DNA from: Larix kaempferi
Lineage: Eukaryota; Streptophyta; Pinopsida; Pinales; Pinaceae
DNA: 64,000 nt
Direction: 5' to 3'
Assembly (NCBI GenBank): GCA_027924585.1
Contig: BSBM01000386.1
Location: 4,786,001 to 4,850,000, forward strand
Under the pieces are notes generated by a model that was not told the origin of the DNA, ran no database searches, and worked only from the letters and a program-made list of their open reading frames with translations. The position numbers and the translations under genes were made by a program. Shown one piece after another: positions 47,501-58,430 of this stretch (position 1 is the stretch's first letter; every line of letters begins with the position of its first letter).

Positions 47501-48535
47501 ATAGCATTCCAGGGCATGTTCTATCTGAACAGCCCAATCTGGTTGGGAATATTCTGGTAATAGACATGGTTCAAATACCTTCTTTTTAATACACTTCAGA
47601 GCCTGATCAATACTTGGATGCTCTGACTCAAAGCTGAAGGTAAGTTGAAAACTTTCTATCATAAGAGGCCAAGTAAGAGTGCCTCTGCGCAATTCTGTTT
47701 TGGTGTACCAGTTCCTTGGAACTGTGTCCAATGTGTGGATGAATAGGTGAACCCACTCATCGTCCGGAATATCCAACCATTGCTGAATGCATTCTTCAAT
47801 ATGTGACCTGGGGTCACTCTGTCCCTCATATTTGCGCGACACTTCTGGTGTAGTGTCCTGGAATCTGCGCAGTATCAATCTGCGACAGTCTTGCCATGTA
47901 TGAATATTCTCTTTATGGGAACCCCACCATCTTGCGGGTGTAGCGTGCAGTGATACATCTAATGCGTGTATGCGCTGCTGTTCTGGAAGCTGTTGTTCAT
48001 ATGCCTGTATGAATTCGCTTACTTCAGTTAAACCATCAAAAATTGGAGTGTCAGTCAATTCTGTTCCAATCCATCGAATGGATTTAGTCATCATGGCGCA
48101 ACGTCTTGTAGAAACCTCATGTAAGCGATTCTGCCAGTTTTCCAATCCTACATCTGAGTCTGATGTGCACGAGCTATCACATCGCCAGCTGATATGGCCA
48201 TCTGCTGTGGGATTGACATAGTCACTATGACTAGCAGTCATCTGATACAAACTTTCCATTTGGCGCGCTTCTTCTTCTGCCCGAATGGGTTCTATATACC
48301 TTGGTCCTTGAATAGGATCAAGCGGTGCAATGACCCTAATCTGGTCATCCTCGAAGGTCATCTGTCTTTTCTTCAAATTGATGACAGCCAAATTATCAAA
48401 TGCCCAGTCTATACCTAAAATTGCTGGGTAAGGTATACTATCATCCAGAATTTTGATTACTTCAAAGTCTGCAGAACTTCTTACTCCTTCAATATCAATA
48501 GGTACATTGGGTAATCTGCCCAATGGAGAGACTCG
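44579..48535 (-). pseudogene. pol: Element C pol: gag-like insert, RT, RNase H, integrase
   Basis: One frame of about 1,315 codons with a single TAG at 46091-46093, inside RNase H. The first 100 residues end the protease strand (YPAILGIDWAFDNLAVINLK). Residues about 145-320 form a Gag-like domain (TPIFDGLTEVSEFIQAYE, ATPARWWGSHKENIHTWQD, LILRRFQ). RT follows with ICVDLRKLNDAS, FTDGFSGYHQI, FGLKNAPAIFSR and VYFDDW. RNase H has HVDASS, TEREGLAMVYAL, YTDHSAL and GPDHLSR. Integrase has HSGTAGGHF with CFDVCQ, then [16 protein letters not shown] and GTVEAFNK, and ends in a GPY/F-like [10 protein letters not shown]. All recognised catalytic residues are present, so decay is slight. Confidence 0.92.
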
Positions 48536-49401
48536 TTACTGGTTCGCGAGTCTTAGCTGGATGGGGGATCTGGTAAGTTGAGGACTTCCCATCTGTTCCC
48601 ATGTCTGCATGGTGAGAACATTAACTTCTGAGCCCAAATCTAAAATGACTTCGTCCATCTCAAATGCTCCAATCTGCGCTGTGAGCCTCATCTCTTTTCC
48701 AGTTCTAGTGTGACTCCCAATCTGATGAATAGCACACTGCGGCGTGTTCGTCGAAGCAGATTGTTGACATTTATCCAATAGGTGTTGAAGTTCCATAGTT
48801 GCTTTTTCATTGCGCAACAACTTTAAGCACTTCCTTAGAAAATTATGGACAGTACCTAGTGCATCTTGTTCATCGGGCCTTCCGGATGTAGTGGCCTGTT
48901 CTTGTATGAGGTTATCTTGTCTTAGCACTTGCGATGTAATATCATTATGCGGAGTTGCGACAGAACTTGAAGCTCTGGGATCTGAGAAATACTCTTGGGC
49001 TTGCTTGAATGCTTCTTTTTGCTTCTGCAGATTAAGTGGGGCTGGTTTAATATTAGCGCGGCGCACCCATTGCGTTGCTTGCTTTCCAGTTCCCGACTCT
49101 GGCGCACCAGTGGTTGTTCCACTGCGCGTCACGATATTAACTCTACGGTCTGGTTCCATTTTTTCTGCTCCAATCAATTGGATATTCTGGTTGACCTGTG
49201 GCGTCTTTGCTTGTATTTTAGCCATCAATTGAGGGCATTCTTCAATGATATGATCATAAGATTTACAATATCTGCAAAGGGTTGTAGGGTTTTGACAATC
49301 TCTTGCAAAATGACCTTGTGCTCCACAATTATAACAAGTGATCTGGCCTCTTCCGCGGCCAAAATTTGTTGTACGTCCGTGGCCTCTGTAATTTCCTGTT
49401 C
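48536..49401 (-). pseudogene. Element C: two further zinc knuckles and protease
   Basis: Continues the gag frame after a TGA at 49400-49402. First come CYNCGAQGHFARDC and CRYCKSYDHIIEEC, both C-x2-C-x4-H-x4-C. A Gln-rich linker leads to the aspartic protease strand EVILDLGSEVNVLTMQTWEQ, whose active site is Asp-Leu-Gly where Asp-Ser-Gly is most common; forms without Ser exist in plant Gypsy elements. The stop TAA at 48536-48538 lies immediately after LRLANQ, within the protease domain, and pol continues in the same frame. Confidence 0.85.
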
Positions 49402-50662
49402 AGCCGTCGCGAGTTTGGTCATACTGTGGACCTGCTACGGGTCCTTGTGCTTCTGATTGTACTCTATAAACATCGTGTTTCCTTTCCATCATAAGGTCAT
49501 ATGCTCTGCAATTATTCTCATCATGGCCTACTGATTTGCAGAAATTACAATATAGATTCTTTGGAGTTTGTACATATTTCTGAAGTAAGTGACATTCTTG
49601 TGGTCTATGACCTCTAGTTCTACAGATTTCACACCAAGGCCCCTGTGGCTGTGGTAAAGGGTTAGGTGCTCCAGTTGCAATATACTCTATGAAAACGGGA
49701 CAATGGTCCTTTGAATGACCTTGTGCTTTACATTTTGTACACCATATTTCTTCCTTAACATCCTTTCCTTTCTTAATATCATGCACTTGCAAGGTTAAGT
49801 TTGCTAATTGGTTTTGCAACTGCGCAACATCGTTGCTTGTTCTAGCAATTAGTGAAGCTTCTAGTTTCATAGCCATCTCTAGAGCTTGTTCCTGAGTAGT
49901 GAGATTCTGTTGCATAAGAGGAAGTCTAATGTGTGGAAGCAGCGCAGCAATGAACCATTCCTTATGCTGTTGTGGTGCAAACTCAAAGCTTACTTGATCT
50001 ATCAAGGCTTTGAACTTTTGGTCAAAGTCCCATACTGACTCTGTAGGTAGCTGCTTGATGTCTTTGAGCTCTGTGATACACTGTGATTCTGATTTAGGTT
50101 TCTTGAATTCTCTAATCATAGCATTTCTTACATCAGCAAGCGTTCTATTCTGTGCTGCTGAGTATTTCATGAACCAAGTTAAGGCTCTTTCTCTTAGTGT
50201 GGTTGCTAACTGGACCAGTTTAACAGCATCATCATTAATTTGCTTAATTGTCCAAATGGCTTCACATAGGAACCAGTGTTGCTCAGGGTCTTCTATCCCC
50301 GTTCCTCTAAAAGTTGGTAGTTTCATGTCATCACCCATCTTTCTTGTGCTAGGTTGAGGTGGTGGTGCTGTAGCAGTTTTTCTGGGCTGGTTGAACAGAG
50401 GTGGTACAGAGGTACTAGAAGTACCGTGTGGACTACTAGAAGGTGTTACTGCGGGATTGTACTGAGCTTTGTCTAGCTTTTGCGGTGTAAAAGGGTGGTA
50501 TGGGATATGAACGCTCCCTTGTCTTTCTATGTGGCTTGCTCTAGGAACTTGACTGTCTTCTGGGCTCGACTCAAAAGAATGTTGGTCAAGGTCTACTTTA
50601 TACCGTTTTCCACTACGAGTGCAACCAATAACTTCAGGGTCACTATCAGAGTCTACGGACAT
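49400..50662 (-). pseudogene. gag: Element C gag with three CCHC knuckles
   Basis: ATG at 50662, 420 codons. An acidic/Ser-rich N-terminus is followed by a capsid domain (LPTFRGTGIEDPEQHWFLCE, ERALTWFMKY, MIREFKKP, SVWDFDQKFKALID). Then come three zinc knuckles: CTKCKAQGHSKDHC, CEICRTRGHRPQEC and CNFCKSVGHDENNC. The frame is open except for the TGA at 49400-49402, beyond which two more knuckles follow, so the intact ancestor had five. Gag forms the virus-like particle and the knuckles bind RNA. The TAG at 50675-50677 is all that separates it from the upstream ORF in the same frame. Confidence 0.88.
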
Positions 50663-50674
50663 TACTTGTCTATG

Positions 50675-51160
50675 CTATTCATCTGAAGCTATACATAGTT
50701 TTGCTTTTTCATACAGAAGCATTTTAATCCATAAGTTCAAAGAATTTAAGAACTTACCTCTAGGTGCTTGAAAGAAACTCCTCTCAGCTTCACTGAAACT
50801 TTTTCTTGTATCTACTGCAAACTCAGTGATGAAACCTTCCAGCAGACTATTCAACAAAAAGTCTACTGCGCGGGACACAAAATTATCTACCCGCTTCAAA
50901 ATACGGACTAGCTCAGGGGTCCAAGCGACTGGTCGATCAATATGCACAGTGGGTCTAGTAGCTGCTAACTTGGCTATCCAAGCATGTAACTCAAGTGCAA
51001 ATGTGACAAAGAAAATTTCGTGAAGGTCAGTATAGATATACTTCTGCAACCATTCTTCTGGCTTGAGCCTAGAGCTTCTATTTTCTTGTTCAGCGAACTC
51101 ATTAGCCTTTAAATCGAACCACTCCTGAATTTCTGTAGTTGTAGGATTCCAGTAACACAT
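50675..51160 (-). CDS. Element C upstream ORF, 161 residues
   Basis: ATG at 51160 (MCYWNPTTTEIQEWFDLKAN), ending in a TAG 13 bp before the gag ATG and in the same frame. The product is rich in aromatic and Leu residues and appears mostly helical (LHEIFFVTFALELHAWIAKL, VDNFVSRAVDFLLNSLLEG). I do not recognise a domain. An extra ORF between PBS and gag is a trait of Ogre-type Tat elements, whose ORF1 has no settled function. Because the frame is shared, it could instead be an N-terminal extension of Gag cut off by a nonsense mutation or joined by readthrough. Confidence 0.6.
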   Translation of the reverse strand: MCYWNPTTTEIQEWFDLKANEFAEQENRSSRLKPEEWLQKYIYTDLHEIFFVTFALELHAWIAKLAATRPTVHIDRPVAWTPELVRILKRVDNFVSRAVDFLLNSLLEGFITEFAVDTRKSFSEAERSFFQAPRGKFLNSLNLWIKMLLYEKAKLCIASDE

Positions 51161-51182
51161 TTGTTAACTGAGCAAGTCTCAA

Positions 51183-51362
51183 GGCAACAGAACCATTTGT
51201 TGGCTCCTTCTTTCTCTGGATTTCGCCTCAATCTCGTGTGTCGCTGAAATAACAAGTCTCATTCACGCGGCAACGGAACCATTTGTTGGCTTCTGCAACA
51301 ATCTTCTACATCGCAAAAATAGCAAGTCTCAGTCACGCGGCAACGGAACCATTTGTTGGCTA
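51183..51362. repeat. PBS/LTR-junction segment present in three copies
   Basis: GGCAACGGAACCATTTGTTGGCT occurs at about 51269 and 51339 and as the variant GGCAACAGAACCATTTGTTGGCT at 51183. Each copy holds the PBS end, two spacer bases and the first eight bases of the LTR (on the plus strand). Only the copy at 51339 adjoins the actual LTR at 51354. Confidence 0.85.
51333..51351 (-). other. Primer-binding site of element C
   Basis: The minus strand reads TGGTTCCGTTGCCGCGTGA, two bases inside the 5' LTR. It is not initiator-Met type; the partner tRNA was not identified. Confidence 0.65.
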
Positions 51363-52858
51363 CTTTTGGACAGACCCAGGTTTTAATGAAGCGCAGCAAC
51401 AAAACCCCTTGGCGCACTGGCCCTCTCGGCAACGAGCTGCGCGGCAGCTCGAGGTCTCACCCGAAGTGGCTATGGGGGGGATAAGGAATCAGATTTCCTT
51501 AACCCGGGCGACGCGGAGACTTTTCTTTCCTCCTTGGTGATTCCTCAAAGGTGGATGTCTGACCCTTCCCTACTTATGAGCGCAACAGCGCTCAAGCTCC
51601 TGCTCAGCCACTGAACTGCGCGGTACTTCCACTCCTGCGCTAGGACCAATTATCCTCTGCGCCGATATTCTAAGCATCGCTTTACTAGCGCGCCCGTCGC
51701 AGCAACACGTACTCCCGTCGCTGCGGCGACGTGTCTTACCGATTCCTTCGACCCTTAACGATTATAATTCCCAAGGAAGCTTTAAGAACTTACTCAACAC
51801 ATTCATAAAGATAATGCACATTCCTGTATATACTGTTAGGAAACTAAAACAGGAAATTACTTCAATCACAACATCACACAACGAGTGATATGAAGTCCAC
51901 CTCCCCGAGGAAATCCACGTCCACGGGAGTATCTTATATTAACCAGAGAATGATAGATTTCTACAATATGCTGCGCACACAGCTGCAGCCTTAGATCTTT
52001 CTAGGAAACTCCACGCACACAGCTGGGAGCCCTTCTCTCGATCTAGTATCTTCCTCTTCAGAGATTACAATAGTTCAGACGTCGCCACGGACTGTCTGCA
52101 ACTCAAGGATTAGCTTACTGCTAACCAGCTCTACTCCTGTTTTCTAGCAACACGGTAGAAAACCATCAACAAGATCATAACAGAGGATGATCAACTCGAT
52201 CGATCCTTCTTACATCTAGCATCAATTATCTGAGCTAGCTCACTCAGAGGCTTAGCTAACTGACTCACTAATTAACCAACTCACAGACTAGCTAGCTAAC
52301 TAACTAACATCTACCCATTACAATTATACATATATATAGGTGGCCATGGCGGTCGCACCTTTACAAAACTGTGGGCCTTTCCCAGCAGTAATCCCCAAAA
52401 ACCCTAACCACGCACATGGCTAGGTGTACTGTAGGCGCCGCTTGCAGTCATGTCGCCGCTTCCTGCAGGCTCCATGAATTCCGGTGCAGCTTACGGGTAT
52501 GGGCGCCTTGTCCTTCGCCTTCAATGCTTTGGCCCGTTGCTCCTCCTTGATCCGAGCAACCATAACTTCTGCACTTCGCCTTAATGAGGGTAGCTGAGCC
52601 CTCTATTCCATCGCTTCATTGATTGTGGTAGCTGGGCTTTCCACTTGGCTACCTTCATTCTCTTCTGACATGCGCGCGAGCTTCGCGATTTCCGGTCCAT
52701 AATCTGCGCTGAGATTATCCATCTGGCACCGTACTGCGCACCGTCTTCTTCTGTCCCAAAATTGGCGCTTATTCAAAACTTAGCACTTTCTCTTCCATAC
52801 TTGTGCTTTTTCCTCAAAATTCGCAGCTTTTACCATAGCTGCGGCCTTGGCTCCAACA
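51354..52858 (-). repeat. 5' LTR of element C
   Basis: Plus strand starts TGTTGGCTACTTTTGG and ends GGCTCCAACA. It contains an extra 18 bp (CACCTCCCCGAGGAAATC) compared with the 3' LTR. Confidence 0.92.
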
Positions 52859-54250
52859 GCAGCATACCCTGCAACACACATGATCATATTATAGGATGAT
52901 CAATCCCACTCTCTTTAGGACATAGGTCCATGGATGATACAATCCAGATCAAGTTCCAGGATGATCAATCCTTATCACTTTAAGACAAGTCTCATGTCTA
53001 GGGACAATGCAATCCCATCACGTACATTTTGAACCTAGTTCACGGACGATGCAGTCCTCTCACGTACATTTTGAACCCAGTTCATGGACGATGCAGTCCT
53101 CACATACATTTTGAACCCAGTTCACGGACGATGCAATCCTCACGTACATTTTAAACCCAGTTCATGGACGATGCAGTCCTCACATACATTTTGAACCCAG
53201 TTCATGGACGATGCAGTCCTCACGTACATTTTGAACCGAGTTCATGGACGATGCAGTCCTCACGTACATTTTGAACCAAGTTCATGGACGATGCAGTTCT
53301 CACGTACATTTTGAACCCAGTTCATGGACGATGCAGTCCTCACGTACATTTTGAACCCAGTTCATGGACGATGCAGTCCTCACGTACATTTTGAACCCAG
53401 TTCACGGACGATGGAGTCCTCACGTACATTTTGAACCCAGTTCACGGACGATGCAGTCCTCTCATGTACATTTTGAACCAAGTTCATGGACGATGCAATC
53501 CTCACGTACATTTTGAACCCAGTTCATGGACGATGTAGTCCTCTCACATACATTTTGAACCTAGTTCATGGACGATGCAGTCCTCACGTACATTTTGAAC
53601 CGAGGTCCAGGGACGATGCAGTCCTATCTTCAATTCTCGAAGACATTATTCTACGGATCAATTCTGGGACCAAAGTCCGGGGAAGATACAATCCCCTACC
53701 TGTTCATTCAGGACTTCATCATCGGAGACCCAGTCTATGAATCAATTCTGGGACCGAAATCTGGGGAAGATACAATCCCCCACCTGTTCATTCAGGACTT
53801 TATTCTCGGAGACATCATGTCTACGGCTCTCTTTAGGACTAAAGTCCAAGGATGATCCAATCCTCACATGTCCACCAAGGACTTCATTCTCGAAGACATA
53901 TGTCTACGGCTCTCTTTAGAACATGTGTTCAAGGATGATACAATCCCTCTTCTTTCTCGGAGACATCTGTCTACGGCTCACTTTAGGACTGAAATCCAAG
54001 GATGATTCAATCCTCACATGTCCACCAAGGACTTCATTCTCGAAGACATACGTCTACAGCTCTATTTAGAACATGTGTTCAAAGATGATACAATCCCTCT
54101 TCTTTCTCGGAGACATCTGTCTACGACTCTCTTTAGAACATATGTTCAAGGATGATGCAATCCCTCTTCTTTCTCGGAGACATCTATCTACGGCTCACTT
54201 TTAGAACATATGTTCAAGGATGATGCAATCCCCTTGTCACCTTAGACCCT
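52859..54250. repeat. Minisatellite region of the outer Copia 3' side
   Basis: From about 53019 to 53605 a 40-bp unit (ACGTACATTTTGAACCCAGT plus TCATGGACGATGCAGTCCTC) repeats about 14-15 times. From about 53640 to 54240 longer units share CTCGGAGACATCTGTCTACGGCTC and AAGGATGATNCAATCC. The cluster lies between the RNase H remnant and the 3' LTR of the Copia, and the same noncoding side holds the 24-bp array at 39046. Confidence 0.88.
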
Positions 54251-54399
54251 GTCTAAGGACCATCCACCAACCTCTCTATCGGCATCACCAATATACGTAT
54301 CCACATCATTGACCTCACTGTCGATGCGGGCAATCTCATCATAAGTGATCACATCACTCCCCCTTTCGAGGAGGGTCCTTCTAAACTATATTAAGTTTG

Positions 54400-55372
54400 C
54401 CTCGAAAAAATTTACTTGAGGTAGAGGTTTGGTTAGTACATCGGATTGGTATAGGTTTGGTTAGTACATTGGTAACTTGTTACAAATTTGAACTTTAATT
54501 CCTTTCTGCACCATATCTTGTATATAGAAATGTCAGATTTCTATGTGCTTTGACTTATCATGGAACACTGGATTCTCTGCCATTTTGGTTCAACTCTGTT
54601 TGTCACATAGGATCACAGTTGGGTCCATTTTTATGTCAAACAATTCTTAAGCCACATCGTTTCACAACTAGCAGAGCAAGCAGCCATATATTCCGCTTGT
54701 GCTAAGAGCCATACTAGATTGCTTCCTGCTAAACCATGATATCATGGCTTATCCCAGACAATAACATCCTCTCGATGTGCTCTTCCTGTTTGATACAATT
54801 TATGCCCAATCAACATCTGTGTAGCCATCTGAAGTCATGATCTCTAAGATAACATAGATCAAAGTCTAATGTATCCTTTAGGTACCGCATCACGTGATTT
54901 GCAACTTATTAGGTGAACACATCTAGTTTCCACTAGATACTGACTCAAGGTGTTCATAGCAAAGCATATATATGACCTAGTATTCATTAGATACATCAAT
55001 GACTCAATAATTTGTCTGTATAGAGTTATTATATCTACTAACTTTGATGAGTCATCCTCTAACAGCTTCGAGTTGGAATCCATGAGAGTGGCCATTCCAA
55101 CACATCAAGTCCTTTTAATATTTCTCAGCATACTTTCCCTGGTTGAGAAATATTCCTTCTGAGCCTTGCCATACTTCCAGACCTAGGAAGTAATGCATCA
55201 ATCTGAGATCTTTCATTTTCATTTCTTCAGCCATCTTCTTCTTTCTTTTCATGATCTGTTTCTCATTCCTTGTCAGAAAGAGATAATCGTCATACAATAA
55301 TGATATGATAGGTTCATTATCCATGAAATTAAGGTAAAGGTTAGGATCAGCTTTACTTCTATTAAATCCCAA
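54400..55372 (-). pseudogene. pol: Outer Copia RT end and RNase H, decayed
   Basis: Minus-strand translation shows the Copia RT C-terminus: ADPNLYLNFMDNEPIISLLY followed by DDYLFLTRNE (the second half of the YxDD region, here YDDY) and LRLMHYFLGLEVWQ, then LYRQIIESLMYLMNTRS and MNTLSQYLVETR. The RNase H continues to about 54400 with frameshifts and stops. Upstream RT, integrase, protease and gag were not found. The order on the minus strand agrees with the orientation set by PBS and LTRs. Confidence 0.8.
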
Positions 55373-56734
55373 GCTTTGTCAAGAAGCTGTCAGTTCTCCA
55401 TCATTCACACTCTGTATTGAGTGATCTTATGCATATCTATCTGTGCCATCTCTCGTCAGATGGGTCTACTGATATGAGCCTCAAAATCATTCGAACTCTG
55501 TGGTGAGTTCCTTCTTGCATCCATGTCATATGTGTATAGAAGCCATATTCAACCTTGTAGCAAAGGTTGAGATCCACATCACCCATGATGATCATTAAGC
55601 TCATCAATTGACTACCAATCCTGGGTACCCATACAGAACATGATTCACACTTCTTCTTTAATTACACCATTAAGAGAATGGTCTTATGTATCCACTTGGA
55701 GCAAACATCTTCTCATGATTCTCTTCCTCTTTCTAAGAGAATCTTCTAGCAATGAGCCTTCTATATTTTGTTTGATTTGTAAATCTTCTTGTTGAACATC
55801 CATCACTTGTTCGGTGTTCATCATTCTTCATGATATTTCCTACATATCAAAATTAAGTACATGATTAGTAATAATTCATAATCATGAAATCATGTTGACA
55901 TGATAACCTATTATGCATACAGATATCATTTACATAGTTATGCAACTATCTTGACCAATACTTTGGCACAACACTTTTCCATATGTTGTATGCATACAGT
56001 GGCTATCTAGATGCCTTCCATCTCTACTAGAACATACTATCGAGAGTGTGCACAGCTCTCAGCATGTCAACAAAGAGGTTTCATTCTAGACAAGCAACAA
56101 TGGAATGTTTGTCCAACTTACCAATCATATGCATATTAGTAGTATATTGTTCAATGCTCTATGAATGTTTACACTCAGCATGATATATTCTAGGAATACA
56201 ATTATGCATACAAGTAATATCGTTTACTATTTGAAATAACAACTCAAATACTTATCTTTTATGTTTGTGTGGTTGCCTCCCGCTTATTCTTCTATATGTC
56301 TTTTGAACTTCTATTCATTCTGTACCACTGTGCATGCTCAAGTGTGCACTAGTGTCATCCTCATGATCTCATACACAAGCATACATTCATTAGTATATTC
56401 TCAATATTATCAAAAACATTATAATTCTAAATAATCTTGAATATGTATAGTCATGATCATTAGTATTCAGGGTTTCAGGGAAGTCTTCTTTTACTCATGC
56501 ATATTCTTGTTTGATCATGGGACTCTTCTGGTTAGTTAAATCATCAATCAAGATAAGAGACATAATGTGCATAAACCCTTGACTAACTTTATGAATAAGC
56601 ATAACCAATCATACCAAGTATACTTATATAAGGGATCCTAACACAAGGTAAGATTCTAACATGACATAGGAAAACATACCTGGATTAGTATACCTACTTA
56701 GTTATGTCTAACATACCTAATCAATATCTTCTTT
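55373..56734 (-). other. Degenerate Copia internal sequence, no gene recognised
   Basis: Stop-rich, AT-rich. By position it should be RT or earlier pol sequence of the outer Copia, but no motif survives. It ends at the insertion site of element D. Confidence 0.45.
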
Positions 56735-56739
56735 GTTCT

Positions 56740-57124
56740 TGTTAGGAACCTATGTAAACCCTTCTCTTTACTATGTTAGTATATTGTTGTTGGACGCATA
56801 TGCTTTGTAAGTCGTCCCGTAGTATTTGTTGATCCGTAGTTTATATTAACCCATAGTATTGACCCATAGTATTGGACGCATATGCTTTGTAAGTCGTCCC
56901 GTAGTATTATATGTCCCATGGTTTTGACTCATGGTATTGGGCATAGACTTAGTATATAAGTGTGTGTTGAGGTCATTGAAGGCACCGTGAAGTTAATTTT
57001 ATTGAGCTTGCTCAAAGGAGGTTGCCCCCTCGAAGTGGCCCGTGATCAATATAAAAGTGATTTTGTTCTATTATTTCTGCTATTTCGCATATTCTTATTA
57101 ATTAATTGTTGCAGGTGCATCTCA
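56740..57124 (+). repeat. 5' LTR of element D
   Basis: TGTTAGGAACC to GCATCTCA. A TATA box, TATATAAG, lies at 56953-56960. An internal repeat, GGACGCATATGCTTTGTAAG, occurs twice, about 105 bp apart. Confidence 0.95.
56953..56960 (+). promoter_or_regulatory. TATA box of element D LTR
   Basis: TATATAAG is conserved in both LTRs and placed in the middle of the LTR as expected for U3. Confidence 0.7.
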
Positions 57125-57127
57125 TCT

Positions 57128-57139
57128 GGTATCAGAGCA
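57128..57139 (+). other. Primer-binding site of element D
   Basis: TGGTATCAGAGC, the canonical initiator-Met PBS, lies three bases after the 5' LTR. Confidence 0.85.
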
Positions 57140-58430
57140 CTTTCCTTGGCACAAGTGGAATTTTTTTTCTTCTTTTGGGCGGCGACTTTCAGATCAATTT
57201 CTGAAACTTTCTGCACAAAATCAAAAGAAACCGATTTCATATCTGAATTCCTGTTTCACAAATACACATTTTCAAAAGGAAACTCATCTCATTTGGAGTT
57301 CTAAAAGTGGAGATATCGCGGATTTAAAATCAGCAATTTTTCAGAATTTCGGTGACGGCCGCGGAAATTGCGGCGAGAAAATATTTTGACCGAGTGCCCA
57401 GATTTCTATTCCGCTCTCATGGGTAGTATCAGAGTGGTTGTTCCAGTTTCGGAAACATGCTATAATAGCGATTCTGAGCAATATAGATCCGGTTTTTGAA
57501 CATTGGGTGGAATTTCTACCCAAATGTTTTCTGTTGCAGGTTCGGATCTGGGAATACTCCCTATCCGCTTAACTGTGGGAAGTACTTGGGCATAAGCCCT
57601 AAAACTCATTGTGAGGAGTACCACAGGAACCCTGAAGTAGCTGTCCATTGAGAGGACCTGCCAAGCGAAAAGGGAAACGACCCCTACCTGATTGACTAGT
57701 TCCCACCCGTGAGGTAAACCAAGAGCTGTCGTTTGTGGCAAAGCGGTTATCAGTTTTACCTGAGCCGTGGAGTGAGGGGTACTGCCCCAATATGCAAGCC
57801 GTCAGACAGCATTGGTGGCCGAGTGAAACCCATGAACTGTTAGGAAGCCGCACATACCTGGGGTCCATATCTACTTTCAGCTGAACTATTGTCGATCACT
57901 ACTGCGTCGTTTCAGCTCCATTTTGCAAGTCGTTCCAGATCCATCCATTTTCAATACATTCGGCGCTGCTCCAGATTCCTTCCGAGCCATAGCTGCTCCA
58001 GTTTAAAAAAAAAAAAAAAAAACCAAACCCAGATTCCTTTGCATATTTTATTCCTAAGTACCCTATCCCCAATTCCCCTTCCCAAATCCCGAAATCCCAC
58101 ATTTGTCTATTTTTAGGGTTTTCCATAACTTCCTCAGATTTCACCCAATTACCTTCAAATTTTACCACAGAATTCCTTTCTGAATTCTGCTTCTTTGTCC
58201 CTCTTTGCCAAATTTTCTCATTCTATCATCCCGCTTTTGAAATCCCCCTTTTTGCTTTCTTGTCCTTTCGACAGTGTCCAAAATCTAGTCAAACCCCAAT
58301 TACCTATCCGATTGTTTCCCCAATCCAAATTTCCCTTTACTAAATCAGCTTCTGTTTGTGTTTTTCTGCCCATTCCACCAAAAAAAAAAGAAACCGGGTT
58401 ATGGTTGTCACCTGTGCAGGAGCACACACC
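57140..58430 (+). other. Leader of element D
   Basis: About 1.3 kb without a supportable gene. It includes an A run at about 58004-58021. Confidence 0.6.

Larger units (their letters stand above)
39579..52858 (-). mobile_element. Element C: Ty3/Gypsy retrotransposon (13.3 kb), nested in the Copia
   Basis: LTRs at 39579-41065 (1487 bp) and 51354-52858 (1505 bp) differ by one 18-bp indel and roughly 28 substitutions counted by eye (about 98% identity). The flanks are ACAGC (39574-39578) and GCAGC (52859-52863), a TSD with one mismatch. On the minus strand the order is PBS, upstream ORF, gag, protease, second gag-like domain, RT, RNase H, integrase with GPY/F, then a 3' accessory ORF ending at the polypurine tract. 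The upstream ORF to integrase share one frame, broken by only four stops. The size, upstream ORF and extra 3' ORF recall the Tat/Athila branch; the exact lineage is uncertain. Confidence 0.92.

Noticed and set aside
53019-53640. Regular direct repeats that might suggest a CRISPR array
   Set aside because: The 40-bp units abut each other without unique spacers, in a plant genome; a minisatellite.
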